Assembly: GCA_033964015.1 (NCBI GenBank)
Contig: CM066925.1
Location: 8,160,435 to 8,224,434, forward strand
DNA: 64,000 bases
Direction: 5' to 3'
Source of the DNA: Scolanthus callimorphus
Lineage: Eukaryota; Cnidaria; Anthozoa; Actiniaria; Edwardsiidae
Every line of letters begins with the position of its first letter. Position 1 is the first letter of the stretch. Shown here in pieces: positions 46,609 through 57,647 of the stretch. The translations under genes were made by a program, and so were the position numbers. The notes beneath the pieces are model-generated. The model ran no database searches and was not told the origin of the DNA. It saw only the letters and a list, made by a program, of their open reading frames with translations.

Positions 46609-47189
46609 TGTGACTCTCATACGAAAACCCGCATTAACGATTTCTGGCTCTTGACAGGTTTTTGTTACAACGCGTTGCAACATAGCATTGGGGAACGTTG
46701 CCAACACGTTGGAAATCATTGATACTGCATTGCCAATGCATTTCCTTTTCGTCGAGAGCATTATAGCGTTGCATTGTTTTTGATGTCCAGACGAGCACCC
46801 CTATCACACTCTTACTTGGGAGAGCCTGGGGCTAAAGTGTATTCCACGGGTTTATTAAAACCACTCCAAGGGAGAACTAGTGTACATGAGATATCTGACA
46901 CTTGAAGTGTTTCCTAATTATCGCTGTCGGAAATGTTTTCTTTGTCAAACTACAGTTTGATTGATTACTGCTAATGATAACCCCCGAGTGTTGGGAATCT
47001 ATCTTGATAATCGTTGGAGATCGGATGACAATGTGTTGTAGAAGCATTGGTATTTCATTGGAAGTCATTTGTAATGCATTGTGAACCATTCCCATTGTGT
47101 TGTGAAGCATTGTCAATGCATTGGCATCACGTTGTAAAGCATTAAATGCAAATTTCTTTAATACAGGTTTTCGCGTGGAGAGTCACATT
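46609..47189. mobile_element. MITE with GTGACTCTCATACGAAAACC termini and internal GCATTG repeats
   Basis: GTGACTCTCATACGAAAACC mirrors GGTTTTCGCGTGGAGAGTCAC at the right. The interior has two zones of imperfect 11-12 bp repeats built on GCATTG / CAATGC (46680-46780 and 47030-47150). No coding. Confidence 0.72.
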
Positions 47190-47369
47190 TATCCAAAAAT
47201 TAAGAAAAATAAAGTCAATTTTTTTTCATCAAGGATCTCAAGCACCCAAGCGAGACAAAACCAGCAATTGGAGTTTGCAGGCTAAGGGTCGAAACCATGA
47301 TGGCGGGCAACACTAACTCAAAATTAAAACTGACCAATCATGAGAGGAGATCGCAGTGGTGAATGGAGA

Positions 47370-47575
47370 TTGGACTGCTGCATTTAACAATAAAATACAG
47401 TTCGTGTGGCAGCACAGGCTTATGCAGACCGAGATGTGGTTGGGAGAATTCGATAGCAGATCAGTGGAAACACGAGCCGCAGGCAAGTGTTTGCACCTGA
47501 TCGAGAATTCTCCAAACCACATAGAGGTTTGCATAAGCCTGTGCAGTCACTGGAACTGTGTTTTATTTGTTTTAT
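47370..47575. repeat. Foldback with AGGCTTATGCA arms
   Basis: GCACAGGCTTATGCA mirrors TGCATAAGCCTGTGC; TGGGAGAATTCGAT mirrors ATCGAGAATTCTCC. About 200 bp. The rest of 45601-48310 has poly-C at 45996-46012 and several CCTCCTATGG-type scraps, but no gene. Confidence 0.75.
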
Positions 47576-48309
47576 AAAATAATTATCTACAAAAATAAAA
47601 TTAGCATGGACAGGAATAAATATACTAAACAGTAAGTTTTGAAGTGGATGAGAATCTAAATTCTCCATATAGATGAAGAGGCTGCATCAGCCAATCAGAG
47701 CACTCCTTCTAACGCATGATTTGTCATGATTTCTGAGATGTGTCTTAAAATGACATTATTTCGTGGCTTTTAAAAAATGGCTATCTTACATTCAAAATAC
47801 AAAATAATTTATATGAGAGCAAGTCAACAGAACACTTTAGTACAGAAGCTGTTGCTTTACATATGTGTGTTGGCCGAGTTTCTTCGTCTATGGAGCCGAA
47901 ACAAATCTTTCTCTATGTTGTTTGGAGATGTCTCGCTCAAATCTTTTGATTTTGAGTGGGCGTCTTTTAACTCAGGCTAGAATTCAATGAGCATTGTCAA
48001 ATGTCTTTCCAAGTAATATTGACTTCTTAATTAATGATTTTTCCTAAAAAATGTTACTTACTAAAAGTTATTTGAAACTTCACTTAAAATGTGAGACATC
48101 ACAACCATGTTTTACACAGGGAAATGCAATATGGCTCTGCCAATCAGAGTGCGCATTGTGTGTTTCCAGAAATTATCCATACCCCCCTACGGAAGGGATT
48201 GGAAATCTCTAGAGGGGTAGGGGGGTCAATTTACCTGATCTTTTCCATACAAATACTGTATTTTTCTTCGGAAATTCCAGAGGGGTGGGGGTCATATTTC
48301 AACACCCTT

Positions 48310-48830
48310 CCGTGGCTTGAAGTTCAGACCCAAATTGTCCCCTCAAAACCGAGAATCTACTCACAATATACACACGAGATCAAAAAGTATTCTTTGTTTG
48401 TTTCTTTAAATATTTAAGACATTTTTCAAACTTTTTTGTGTGAGGCCTATGCACGGACAATAGGGACAATAGAACGTCCTCGTGGTCAGTGTGAACGAGT
48501 GCTAACCCCTGAAAATGGCATCATGGAGACAGATTTTTCGCTTCAAAGAGGAAAAATGTAATGAACTTTTCCTTTATCTACTATCAGATTGTAAATAAAG
48601 TGGACAATCCTCTAAAATTCTTACCTTTTGTCAGAGTTTGATGTTGTTGTGTTCACCTCTGTGTGCACCATTTTGAATTGTAGACAGTCCGCTGACGGGT
48701 TCAGTTCACGGGCGCAGTATGAAAGCAAGGGCTCGAGGACTACAAACTTTCGCTTAGTCAACTTTCGGAAACTTGTAATTAAAGAAAGCAACTTCCCTCA
48801 TTTCGAGCAACTTTTATAAGGGACATCCTC
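48310..48830. repeat. Dispersed repeat D (copy 2)
   Basis: Same ordered blocks as 38215-38720, about 10.1 kb away; slightly longer through small insertions. An inverted scrap lies at 46395-46470. Confidence 0.85.
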
Positions 48831-49236
48831 GTCGTAAAGACTTCGAAAGAACCCGAACAAATTCAGATGCGATCGACTTCTTCTGCGATCGACTCCTTTT
48901 ACTTCGGTGAATGTTCGGGGCACATTCGGACGCACTTATATCAACATTTTTTTTGAAAAACTTAGAGCCTTGCGCACGCCTATCGCACGTCAGAATGGTG
49001 TCCATATTCCACAAAACTACGATACTGAGAACGTTTGGGAGTAATACGATAATTTGGAGCAAAGTTATAAGGCCTCTAAAGTTGCGTATTTTTATAGTGT
49101 TTGTATGAAGGTCGGACAGCTTTTGCCCGAGCCTCATGCGTCTCTAAGAATACGAAACTTTAGCGGCCTATAACTTTGCCCAAAATTATTGCAATACTCC
49201 AAAATGATCAGGATTTCTTAGTTTTGGGGTATACTA

Positions 49237-49493
49237 CAATGGCGGACAAAACTTGTTGGGACACTGCCCGTTATTCAGGGCCGAATGACGTGAAACGGAG
49301 AGCTCTAGAAAAACCAACATGAAAATCCCGCTCTCCCCGGTCACAATGTTGAGAAACTAGCTCCGTACACTTAGTTTGTCATGCTCTTAAACAACATTGT
49401 ACCGGGGGAGGGGGGTTGACAAACATTTACAATAAAGTATCAAGAAATGAGGGTTAAAAGACACTAGTGTCCCAACAGTTTTGTCCGCCATTG
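49237..49493. mobile_element. MITE with CAATGGCGGACAAAAC termini (copy 1)
   Basis: CAATGGCGGACAAAACTTGT at the left mirrors CAGTTTTGTCCGCCATTG at the right. Nearly identical to 51105-51355 over its whole length, so both insertions are recent. Confidence 0.9.
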
Positions 49494-49875
49494 TCTGAGG
49501 CAAACATTAGACAGCGTACCTTCTATTACTGCTGTGTTTGCGTAATAAACAAAACTGACCGGATTTTTTTAGTATTTTGATTGAGTAATAGAACAAGGTG
49601 GGTGTGTAGCTTGTTATCGGATCTGCAACATCTTTGAGTAAAATTGCATTACAGAACGTACAATTCGAGGGTCAGTTGGATTGTGACATAATAGAAATTA
49701 GAAGTGCTAAGCCGCAGTGGTCATGGCTTTTCCCGGCCGTATTTCTCCGCTTAAAGGGGCATTCATTCTACACAGCGAAACGCTGAGACAACTACCGGTG
49801 ACGAGGGTTTGTAAAAAGCTTAAAATTTCAAGTGAAGTTATTATAGGCTGTGGAATTGTATCGATAAAGACAACT

Positions 49876-50114
49876 TAGGGGCCGACCATTTAACTTTTGA
49901 GGGGGGGGGGGCTTTTTTGAAAAAAAAAATATCTTGAACGGCCCGAAGGGCCGAAAAAAATTTCCTGCACAGCAAAATGGTGACTAAAACCCTTCTTTTT
50001 TATTGGAAAAAAAATTCTCACCCCTTAACAGAGGTAGAAAAAAAAATCTTGCACCGACAAAAAAGCCCCCCCCCCCCCCCCCCCCCCTCAAAAGTTAAAT
50101 GGTCGGCCCCTTAG
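49876..50114. mobile_element. Poly-G/poly-C foldback with GGGGCCGACCATTTAAC termini
   Basis: GGGGCCGACCATTTAACTTT then TTGAG and a G-run mirrors a C-run then TCAAAAGTTAAATGGTCGGC and CCC. TTA on both sides fits a 3-bp PIF/Harbinger-type target. It can fold into a G/C-clamped hairpin. Related single ends at 24545 and 38708. Confidence 0.8.
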
Positions 50115-51104
50115 AAGGTACGGAGAAGCACAAAGGTGGGCGGCCCAAAAACTTACGGTAGCACAGGAAAGAAAAATCATGCGTGTTTTTAAGAGAGTTC
50201 GTGCAGTGAACGCTGACATTTCTTGAAAAAGACTTATGGTGCATGCACATGTCTGAGAAGAAAAAGTAAGCAATAGAACTGTAAGACCTTTGACTTATTC
50301 CGGTCTTATATTTACATTGCAACGCGCACGTTTGTGCAAATATAGCCTCGACCACAGGCAACCCAAATACGGAAAATAAACTCTCGCCTTGATACTAAAG
50401 CTAAAAGACGATGTCGTTCTACAATTGAAACCCTTGATAATATCTAGACGTATTCTATCCCTATGTACAAATCCGAGCATATGATCCTAAAAAACAACGA
50501 TTAACCATTGATAGGCGTACAGAATATAAAATAGTTTCTTTTCTAATTGAGTGATGGTTAATCGTGGTTGACCGTGGTTAATCGTTAATATTTAAGGGTT
50601 TTTGCAAATTCAAAGAGCTACATATCTGAAGTTTATCTCACTAAGCATAGATATCAAGAAAATAGATCAATAAAAAAATTTCAGCTCGCAGCGAAGAAAA
50701 ACAATTCATTCAGTCACACATCGCGTGACTTTCTTTGCGTGATTAACAAGGCAAAGCATTGCACGGAAGGTGCTATCTCTCGCTAATTTCGCTGCTGAGT
50801 TTGGTGATTTAAGCAGCTCCGAAATGCTCTCGTTGTCGTCGACTCGTACTATTTGATCAAATCCATATAGAAACAGAACAAGAACGTGAACAAATATATG
50901 TCTCATTTGCCGACCGCTCGCGCGAAAACCACAGGAATCCCAATACATTGGGGCACCTCTTCATTAGCAAAACCGAAAGAAATTTCCGATTTTTATTAGC
51001 TCAACAACTAAATCGATCACTTAGCATATTATATTCCTAAGGAGAATAAAAAATATACAGACAATCAAGCTTTAATACGTGTTTTAGTTTTATGCACTTT
51101 CAGA

Positions 51105-51355
51105 CAATGGCGGACAAAACTTGTTGGGACCTGCCCGTTATTCAGGGCCGAATGACGTGAAACGGAGAGCTCTAGAAAAACCAACATGAAAATCCCTCTC
51201 CCCAGTCACAATGTTGAGAAATTAGCTCCGTACACTTTGTCATGCTCTTAAACAACATTGTACCGGGGAGGGGGTTGACAAACATATTTTACAATAAAGT
51301 ATCAAGAAATGAGGGTTAAAAGACACTAGTGTCCCAACAGTTTTGTCCGCCATTG
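51105..51355. mobile_element. MITE with CAATGGCGGACAAAAC termini (copy 2)
   Basis: Copy of 49237-49493 in the same orientation, 1.87 kb downstream; differs mainly by small indels in C/G-runs. Confidence 0.9.
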
Positions 51356-51424
51356 TAGCTAGAGCACAGAAAATGTATCGCGAATACCAGATCATCGCCT
51401 AAACATTGCGGGGCTCGTTCAATT

Positions 51425-52140
51425 GTAGAAAGATACCAAAATATGGCCAATTTTTTAAGAAATTTAGGCAACCTTTTTGGTAACTTGACCAGAACAAACA
51501 GCAACTTTTAACAAATATTTTGAGAAATTAAAGGAAAATGTGGATAAGCCTAGAACACATCAGACTGGAGAATTATTGAATGTGCCTAAAAGAAGAAGGC
51601 AGCGTTTTTAGAGCTAAAAGCTTCAAGCTGAAACCATGACGGACACTTGCGCATGTCAAATAACCAAATCACCAGATTGATGATATCATCAATTACACAC
51701 ACGATGCAGTCCACACTAATGTCCACACTAATGCGTTTTTTGGAGTAAATTTCGTTGATATTGTGGATCCGCATCCACACTGCTGTATCGATACTGTTTC
51801 CAACTCTCCATCACTAATATTTTTTCGTTTGGAAAACAAATACGTGATAATTCAGGCAAACTCGGCCAAATAAAAGTTTCATGATGAAATGAGCCAATCA
51901 GAAGAGCCCGTTGACGTAGTCATTGTCTTTTGACCAATCAAAGATGGCAGAGTAACATATTGATTTACAGGACTGATATCAGGCTTTTGTTCCTTTTCGG
52001 TGAAAACGGAAGACGTCATACTTATGTTGCCTGTTGTTAGTGCATGGTGAGGTTCCGCACTTGAGTCGACTAGACAAGCAAGGCCATATACTCGTTTTTT
52101 GTTACGTAATATTTTATTAAGCAATATCACAACTAAAAAC
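51425..52140. repeat. Segmental duplication block, C-linked copy
   Basis: Counterpart of 41640-42490 (see there), extended by CGTTGACGTAGTCATTGTCT and GTCGACTAGACAAGCAAGGC, which also match 28868-29062 near gene A. Confidence 0.82.
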
Positions 52141-52150
52141 CTAATAAGTT

Positions 52151-52777
52151 ACAGTCAAAAGACATGAAGTGTGCCCCCCTAGAGTTGAATATTCAATTCA
52201 TTATTCCATTGATTTCATTATTCAATCAAAAATGCATTTTCAATTCAATATTAAAAATGTTAAATGTTCAAATTTTGATTTCTGAAGAAGCAATTGTTCA
52301 CCAAGAGAAATTATGAAGATTACAAAATTTTGGCAATGGGCGGTTCCCAAAAAAAATTGTACCCCCCCTATCGAGGAACCTGGAAATTCCACAGGGTCGC
52401 TGTGTGTTTGGCCCTGGAATTTCCACAGGGTCCGCGATTTTGACCCTGGAATTTCCACAGGGCCATCCATTTTAACGTGGAATTTCCACAGGGTATTCAT
52501 TTGCAACTGTGGAATTTCCACAGGGACACAAGAGAATAAGGAATTTCCACAGGGGTTGCTTCAAATTTCCACAGGGGTTGTACCAGAAGTCTGGAATTTC
52601 CACAGGGGTAAGAGCTTTTTTTCTGAAAATTTGGAGTTCCTCGATAGGGGGGTACAATTTTTTTATGGAACAGCCCAATATTGAATTGAAAAATTGCATT
52701 TTTCGATTAACTAATGAAATCAATAATGAATTGAATATTCAACTCTAGGGGGGACGCTTCATGTCTTTTGACTGTAA
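52151..52777. mobile_element. Palindromic MITE, ACAGTCAAAAGACATGAAG family, with insertion
   Basis: Ends as in 40497-40790. After the inner ATTACAAAATTTT (52319-52331) the sequence departs, and resumes with AATATTGAATTG at 52677. The insert of about 345 bp is the element at 52337-52680. Confidence 0.9.
52337..52680. mobile_element. Inserted element with a regularly spaced GGAATTTCC array
   Basis: Terminal arms TTGTACCCCCCCTATCGAGG and GGGGGGTACAATTTTTTTAT/CCTCGATAGG pair (arms about 45 bp). Between them are eight copies of TGGAATTTCCACAGGG (starting 52381, 52415, 52447, 52478, 52510, 52539, 52562, 52592), mostly 30-34 bp apart with unrelated spacers. GGAATTTCC is a good match to the Rel/NF-kappaB site core. 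Confidence 0.9.
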
Positions 52778-52789
52778 TTGAATAATGGG

Positions 52790-53657
52790 TTACACACACT
52801 ACTCCACTAAGTGGTTCTTCTTCAAATGACCTACTATACTCATGGCATTCCATCTTTGTGTTCTTACTCCTGTATCTGTAACCATTATCCTGTGGTATTG
52901 CGTACAATATCATCTGATACGTACTCTCAAATGACTTATCATGCTTTACTCATGACATTCCATGTGTTCTTACTCCTGTATCTGTAACCAGTATCCTGTG
53001 GTATTGCGTACAATATCATCTGATACGTACTCTCAAATGACCTATCATACTATACTCATGACATTCCATATGTTCTTACTCCTGTATCTGTAACCATTAT
53101 CCTGTGGTATTGCGTACAATATCATCTGATACGTACTCTCAAATGACTTATCATGCTTTACTCATGACATTCCATGTGTTCTTACTCCTGTATCTGTAAC
53201 CATTATCCTGTGGTATTGCGTATAATATCATCTGATACGTACTCTCAAATGACTTATCATGCTTTACTCATGACATTCCGTGTGTTCTTACTCCTGTATC
53301 TGTAACCATTATCCTGTGGTATTGCGTACAATATCATCTGATACGTACTCTCAAATGACTTATCATGCTTTACTCATGACATTCCATGTGTTCTTACTCC
53401 TGTATCTGTAACCATTATCCTGTGGTATTGCGTACAATATCATCTGATACGTACTCTCAAATGACTTATCATGCTTTACTCATGACATTCCATCTTTGTG
53501 TTCTTACTCCTGTATCTGTAACCATTATCCTGTGGTATTGCGTACAATATCATCTGATACGTACTCTCAAATGACTTATCATGCTTTACTCATGACATTC
53601 CATCTTTGTGTTCTTACTCCTGTATCTGTAACCAGTATCCTGCGGCTAAGCGTATAA
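52790..53657. repeat. 106-bp satellite array, about eight units
   Basis: GTATTGCGTACAATATCATC recurs at 52895, 53001, 53107, 53213, 53319 and 53425 with an exact 106-bp period, then at 53535 with a 110-bp unit. The longer unit types contain CATCTTTGTG where others have CATGTG. The last unit is interrupted by the MITE at 53660. Confidence 0.96.
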
Positions 53658-53659
53658 TA

Positions 53660-53818
53660 GAGTGGTTTTCATCCAGCTGTGAAATAGATACTGACAAATA
53701 CACACTACTATACACTATGAAAGTCATTTTTATTGTATTTTCTCTTTTTAATTATGACTAGTAGACACTATTAAACACTGACTACTAGTTTTGTTTCACA
53801 GCCGGATGAAAACCACTC
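53660..53818. mobile_element. TA-target MITE (GAGTGGTTTTC) inside the satellite
   Basis: GAGTGGTTTTCATCCAGCTG at the left mirrors CAGCCGGATGAAAACCACTC, with TA at 53658-53659 and 53819-53820. The satellite unit resumes immediately (TCGTCTGATACGTATTCTCA), giving a clean before/after comparison. Confidence 0.92.
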
Positions 53819-53937
53819 TATCGTCTGATACGTATTCTCAATTGTCAAAGTAAGATGATATAACACAAACAGAGCAAAATGATCTTTATTATTCAGCACA
53901 TCGATGGCACAAATATTTTCCGAAACAGGTTTTCTTT

Positions 53938-54067
53938 TAAGCATAGTTTCCATATTATAGTCTTATCTGTCGTATCAGTCAACCGTGAAACAAAATAACA
54001 ATTCCAATTTCCATTGTTTCACGGTCGACTGATGCGACAGATACGACTATATGGAGTCCAGTTTTTA
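53938..54067. mobile_element. Palindromic MITE, AAGCCTAGTTTCC family (copy 3)
   Basis: AAGCATAGTTTCCATATTAT at the left; ATATGGAGTCCAGTTTTTA at the right; more diverged ends than copies 1 and 2. Confidence 0.82.
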
Positions 54068-54473
54068 GAAGCTCAAATATCAAACACATTATCACCGCAC
54101 ATGTCATGTCCAGATGAAAGTTAACGGTGTTTTATGATCAAATTCAGGCAGTGCATGATGTGCTTTCAGCAAGTTTTGATGTTCGATCGAACGAGCAGTA
54201 AGTGCATTTCACATGTCAAACTTGAACTTACTCCAGAATGTGTATTCTAGGGTGTCAGTAAGGTTGGCGGTAACTGGCAAAGTCCCTACGGGCATTCATA
54301 CGTTTTAGTGCCAGAATGTTTTTTAAAGTTTTGTTAACAACTCGAATTCGTAAACCTTTTTTATAGTCTTTGCATTTAAACAGTTTAACTCGTGTGCAAC
54401 CGTCCATGCACTGTACGATTTACTAAAGACGACATAAAACATTTACTGCAATAGTGACAGTTTTAAGCTTTAA

Positions 54474-54700
54474 AGAACCTCTGTCAGCCTCCATTTTGTC
54501 ATCGTAGCAACATACCGAGACAGAGAAAGCACCCATTTCCATCGGCTGATTTAGGGGATGTAGTGCAATATTTGCGATTCAATTCGATAAATGAATAATA
54601 ACACTTTTGTTTTTAGAAGACTATTTCAAGATTTCAACACGTAATTCGTTGTCTGATATCGACTGAAAACAATAAAAAAGGAGTGGCTAACAAGGGCTCT
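54474..54700. mobile_element. TTAA-target MITE (P1) inserted in the relict finger region of paralogue C
   Basis: AGAACCTCTGTCAGCC at the left, GGCTAACAAGGGCTCT at the right; TTAA at 54470-54473 and 54701-54704. In paralogue B the same place (43086-43089) reads AGCTTTAATGCCTG with a single TTAA. Confidence 0.93.
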
Positions 54701-54905
54701 TTAATGCCTGAATGCGTTCGTTTATGCACTGTTAAGTTTCCCGATGATCTAAACCTCTTGCTAAAATTTTCACACTCCTACGGTTTTAACTCCTGAGAGC
54801 ATCCGTTCATGTATTGTACGGGTAAAACATGTGGTAAAACATTCACAATACTGACATGCATAAAGGTTTTTAAAACTGCTTGAATGTGCGTTCGTGTGTG
54901 TTTTG

Positions 54906-56996
54906 TTAACGCACTCGATGAAAAAAACATATTGTTACATTCTTCACACTCATATGGTTTAACTCCTGTATGTGTGCGTTCATGTACTGTGCGATTAGTA
55001 GACTTACTAAAACATTTACTGCAATATTAACAATCAAAGGTTTACTGCCAGAATGTGTTCGTTTATGTTGATTTAAATCGTCTGATGTCGTAAACCTTTT
55101 ACTACATTCTTCACACTCATATGGCTTAAATCCTGAATGTGCTCTTTCATGTCTTTTTAGGCTTCTTAATACTGTAAACCTCTTGCTACAAACCTGACAC
55201 TCAAACGGTTTAAGTCCGGTATGTATTCGTTCGTGATCTATACGGTAACTTGAATCAGCAAAACCCCTACTGCAATACTGACATTTATAAGGTTTAACTC
55301 CTGTATGCATTCGTTCATGTCTTTTATGTTGAGTATATGAACTAAAACATTTACTGCAATACTGACACTCATAGGGTTTAATGCCTGAATGTATTCGTTT
55401 ATGTACTGTTAAGTGTCCCAATGTTCTAAACCTCTTGCCGCATTCTTTACACTCAAACGGTTTAACTCCCGAATGTATTCGTTTATGTCGTGTTAAGTTA
55501 CTCATTATTGTAAAGCTCTTGCTACAATCGTCACACTGAAACGGTTTAACACCTGTATGTGTTCGCTCATGTCTTGTACGTTGATTAGATGAAGTAAACA
55601 TTTACTGCAATACTGACATTCATAGGGTTGAATGCCTGAATGTGTTCGTTTATGCTCTGTTAAGTGTGACAATCTTCCAAATGTCTTGCTACATTCGTCA
55701 CACTCAAACGGTTTAACTACAATATGACTTCGCTCATGTACTTTAAGTCGACTAAAAAAGTAAAACACTTACTGCAATACCGACATTGAAAGGATTTAAG
55801 ATCAGAATGTTTTCCTTTCTGTACTCTTAAATTGTCGGACGTCGACAAATTGACTTCTGATCGTGTTTTCTTGTGACTTGATCTTGTGAGCCTCTTGTCA
55901 CATTCTTTCAACTCGTGTGCTTTCGTGGATTCTTGTTGTTGTTGTTGAGAACACATGCCTTTGACGTCTTGTACTATTTCAAAGAAATCAAATTCTTCAC
56001 CGCGACTATTAGACTTGATTGTGTTATTCACGTCATTACCAGTAACAATTAAATTGTTTTCATGATCTTCTAAGATTTGCATCTCACCAGTGTCCGACGT
56101 TACCCGTGAGACATCCGGGCTGACTTCTGAATGTGTTTTCTTGTGACTTGATCTTGTGAGCCTCTTGTCACATTCTTTCAACTCGTGTGCTTTCGTGGAT
56201 TGTTGTTGTTGTTGTTGAGAACACATGCCTTTGACGTCTTGTACTATTTCAAAGAAATCAAATTCTTCACCGCGATCATTAGACTTGATTGTGTTATTCA
56301 CGTCATTACCACTAACAATTAAATTGTTTTCATGATCTTCTAAGATTTGCATCTCACCAGTGTCCGTCGTCACCCGTGAGAAATCCGGGCTTCGCTTACA
56401 TTGTTCTTTCTTGATTTCATTATGAAGGTCCAAAGTACGTTCGTTATGATCTTCGGACCCCTTTCCATTCGGATGAGAAATCAAACTGTTACCTGCCAAT
56501 GTTGCTAGCTCCTGTGACTGCTTAAAGTTGATCTGTTGCACTTCAACTTGAGAGTTTTCTTTCTTGAACACACGATTACAATTATCGTTAATAGAGACAC
56601 AACTATTATCAAAATTCTCTTTGTAGTTTTGTTTCTGATTAGGACCTGAAATTTTTTGGTGAATGTCTACAAACCCGTGTCCTTCCTTGTCCATCTTGTC
56701 TTGTATGTCTTGAAGTATGTGGGAGAGATCCAATTGTTCACCATTTTCTTGTTTGTCACCAGTGAACCAATGTGACTACGAGTACTTGTGTAACTATCAG
56801 TAGGTTGTGTTTTGCGCTCATTTCCACAACTTATCTGCGAAGAAATCATTTTCCCTTCCATTTTATAAGAGAAATCACAGTCTTCATGTTCAACTTTTTC
56901 TTTCTTGACCACGAGATTAAGCTTATCATCATCATTTCCTCCAAGAGAGCTTGTCTTGATATCTCTGTACTTGTTTCCGGACATGACTCCGGACAT
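54906..56996 (-). pseudogene. Poly-C2H2 zinc finger protein, paralogue C (at least four frameshifts)
   Basis: Starts MSGNKYRDIKTSSLGG (Met at 56996 or 56981) with a KLNLVVKKEKVEHEDCDF module. The frame breaks near 56765 (a missing G relative to A and B), 55755 (A-run), 55605 (TAAAAC to TAAAC) and 55030 (A-run), each inside otherwise normal zinc finger sequence. Between residues of the linker it carries a private 270-bp (90-residue) tandem duplication covering TGEMQILEDHENNLIV, EEFDFFEIVQDVKG, a Gln run and KECDKRLTRSSHKKT. About ten fingers are readable, ending without the HTRTHIQAV tail in frame. The most decayed of the three copies unless the indels are sequencing errors. Confidence 0.88.
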
Positions 56997-57647
56997 GACA
57001 AGAGATGTGATCCTTTCCTAGGAAGCAGATCAGAACATGAAGTTATAACACCAACAACAATTTATGCGTCTTTGTTGTTGTAGCAAACAGATTACAGCAA
57101 CTTAACAACATAAAGTGGCCTGAATGCAAATGCACTTGTCAAGCATGAATAATTTATTATATGGCATCTCTACTGGAGATGCCATATAGTCATAAATGCA
57201 TTTTTCAATGCAACATTAAAAATGTTATAGCCATTGCAAATCGATGATTCCATGGCAAGAAGCATGCAGAATGTTTTGAGAACAGACAAACAGGCGCCAA
57301 AGTGTAAAAGACAATGCGTGTTGTCATGGAATCATAAACAAAGAACAAGTTTTGGGAATCACACACTTTGAGGGTTTTAAGAATCAGCGGTTGCAACTAC
57401 GAACTCCGAGATTTTTTGCAAACAAAAAGCCTCCAACACCGGCTGGCAGACTTCACGGATCGAAATTCTAGCTTTTTTATTGGCAACCGAACAATCGTGC
57501 AACCATGAATCAGTCAATTTGTAGAATCTTTTGTTTGATTGTTATTGCAAATTCCAAAAAGCGATGTTCCATGTATAAGACGCATCCGATTTTGAAGTTC
57601 ATTTTGGTGTGAAAAAAGTGTGCCTTAAATACCGATAAATACGGTAA

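Noticed and set aside
52381..52607. CRISPR array
   Set aside because: Regular repeats with unique spacers, but only 16 bp long, inside an animal transposon with inverted arms and no cas genes. Treated as transcription-factor-like or transposase-binding repeats instead.
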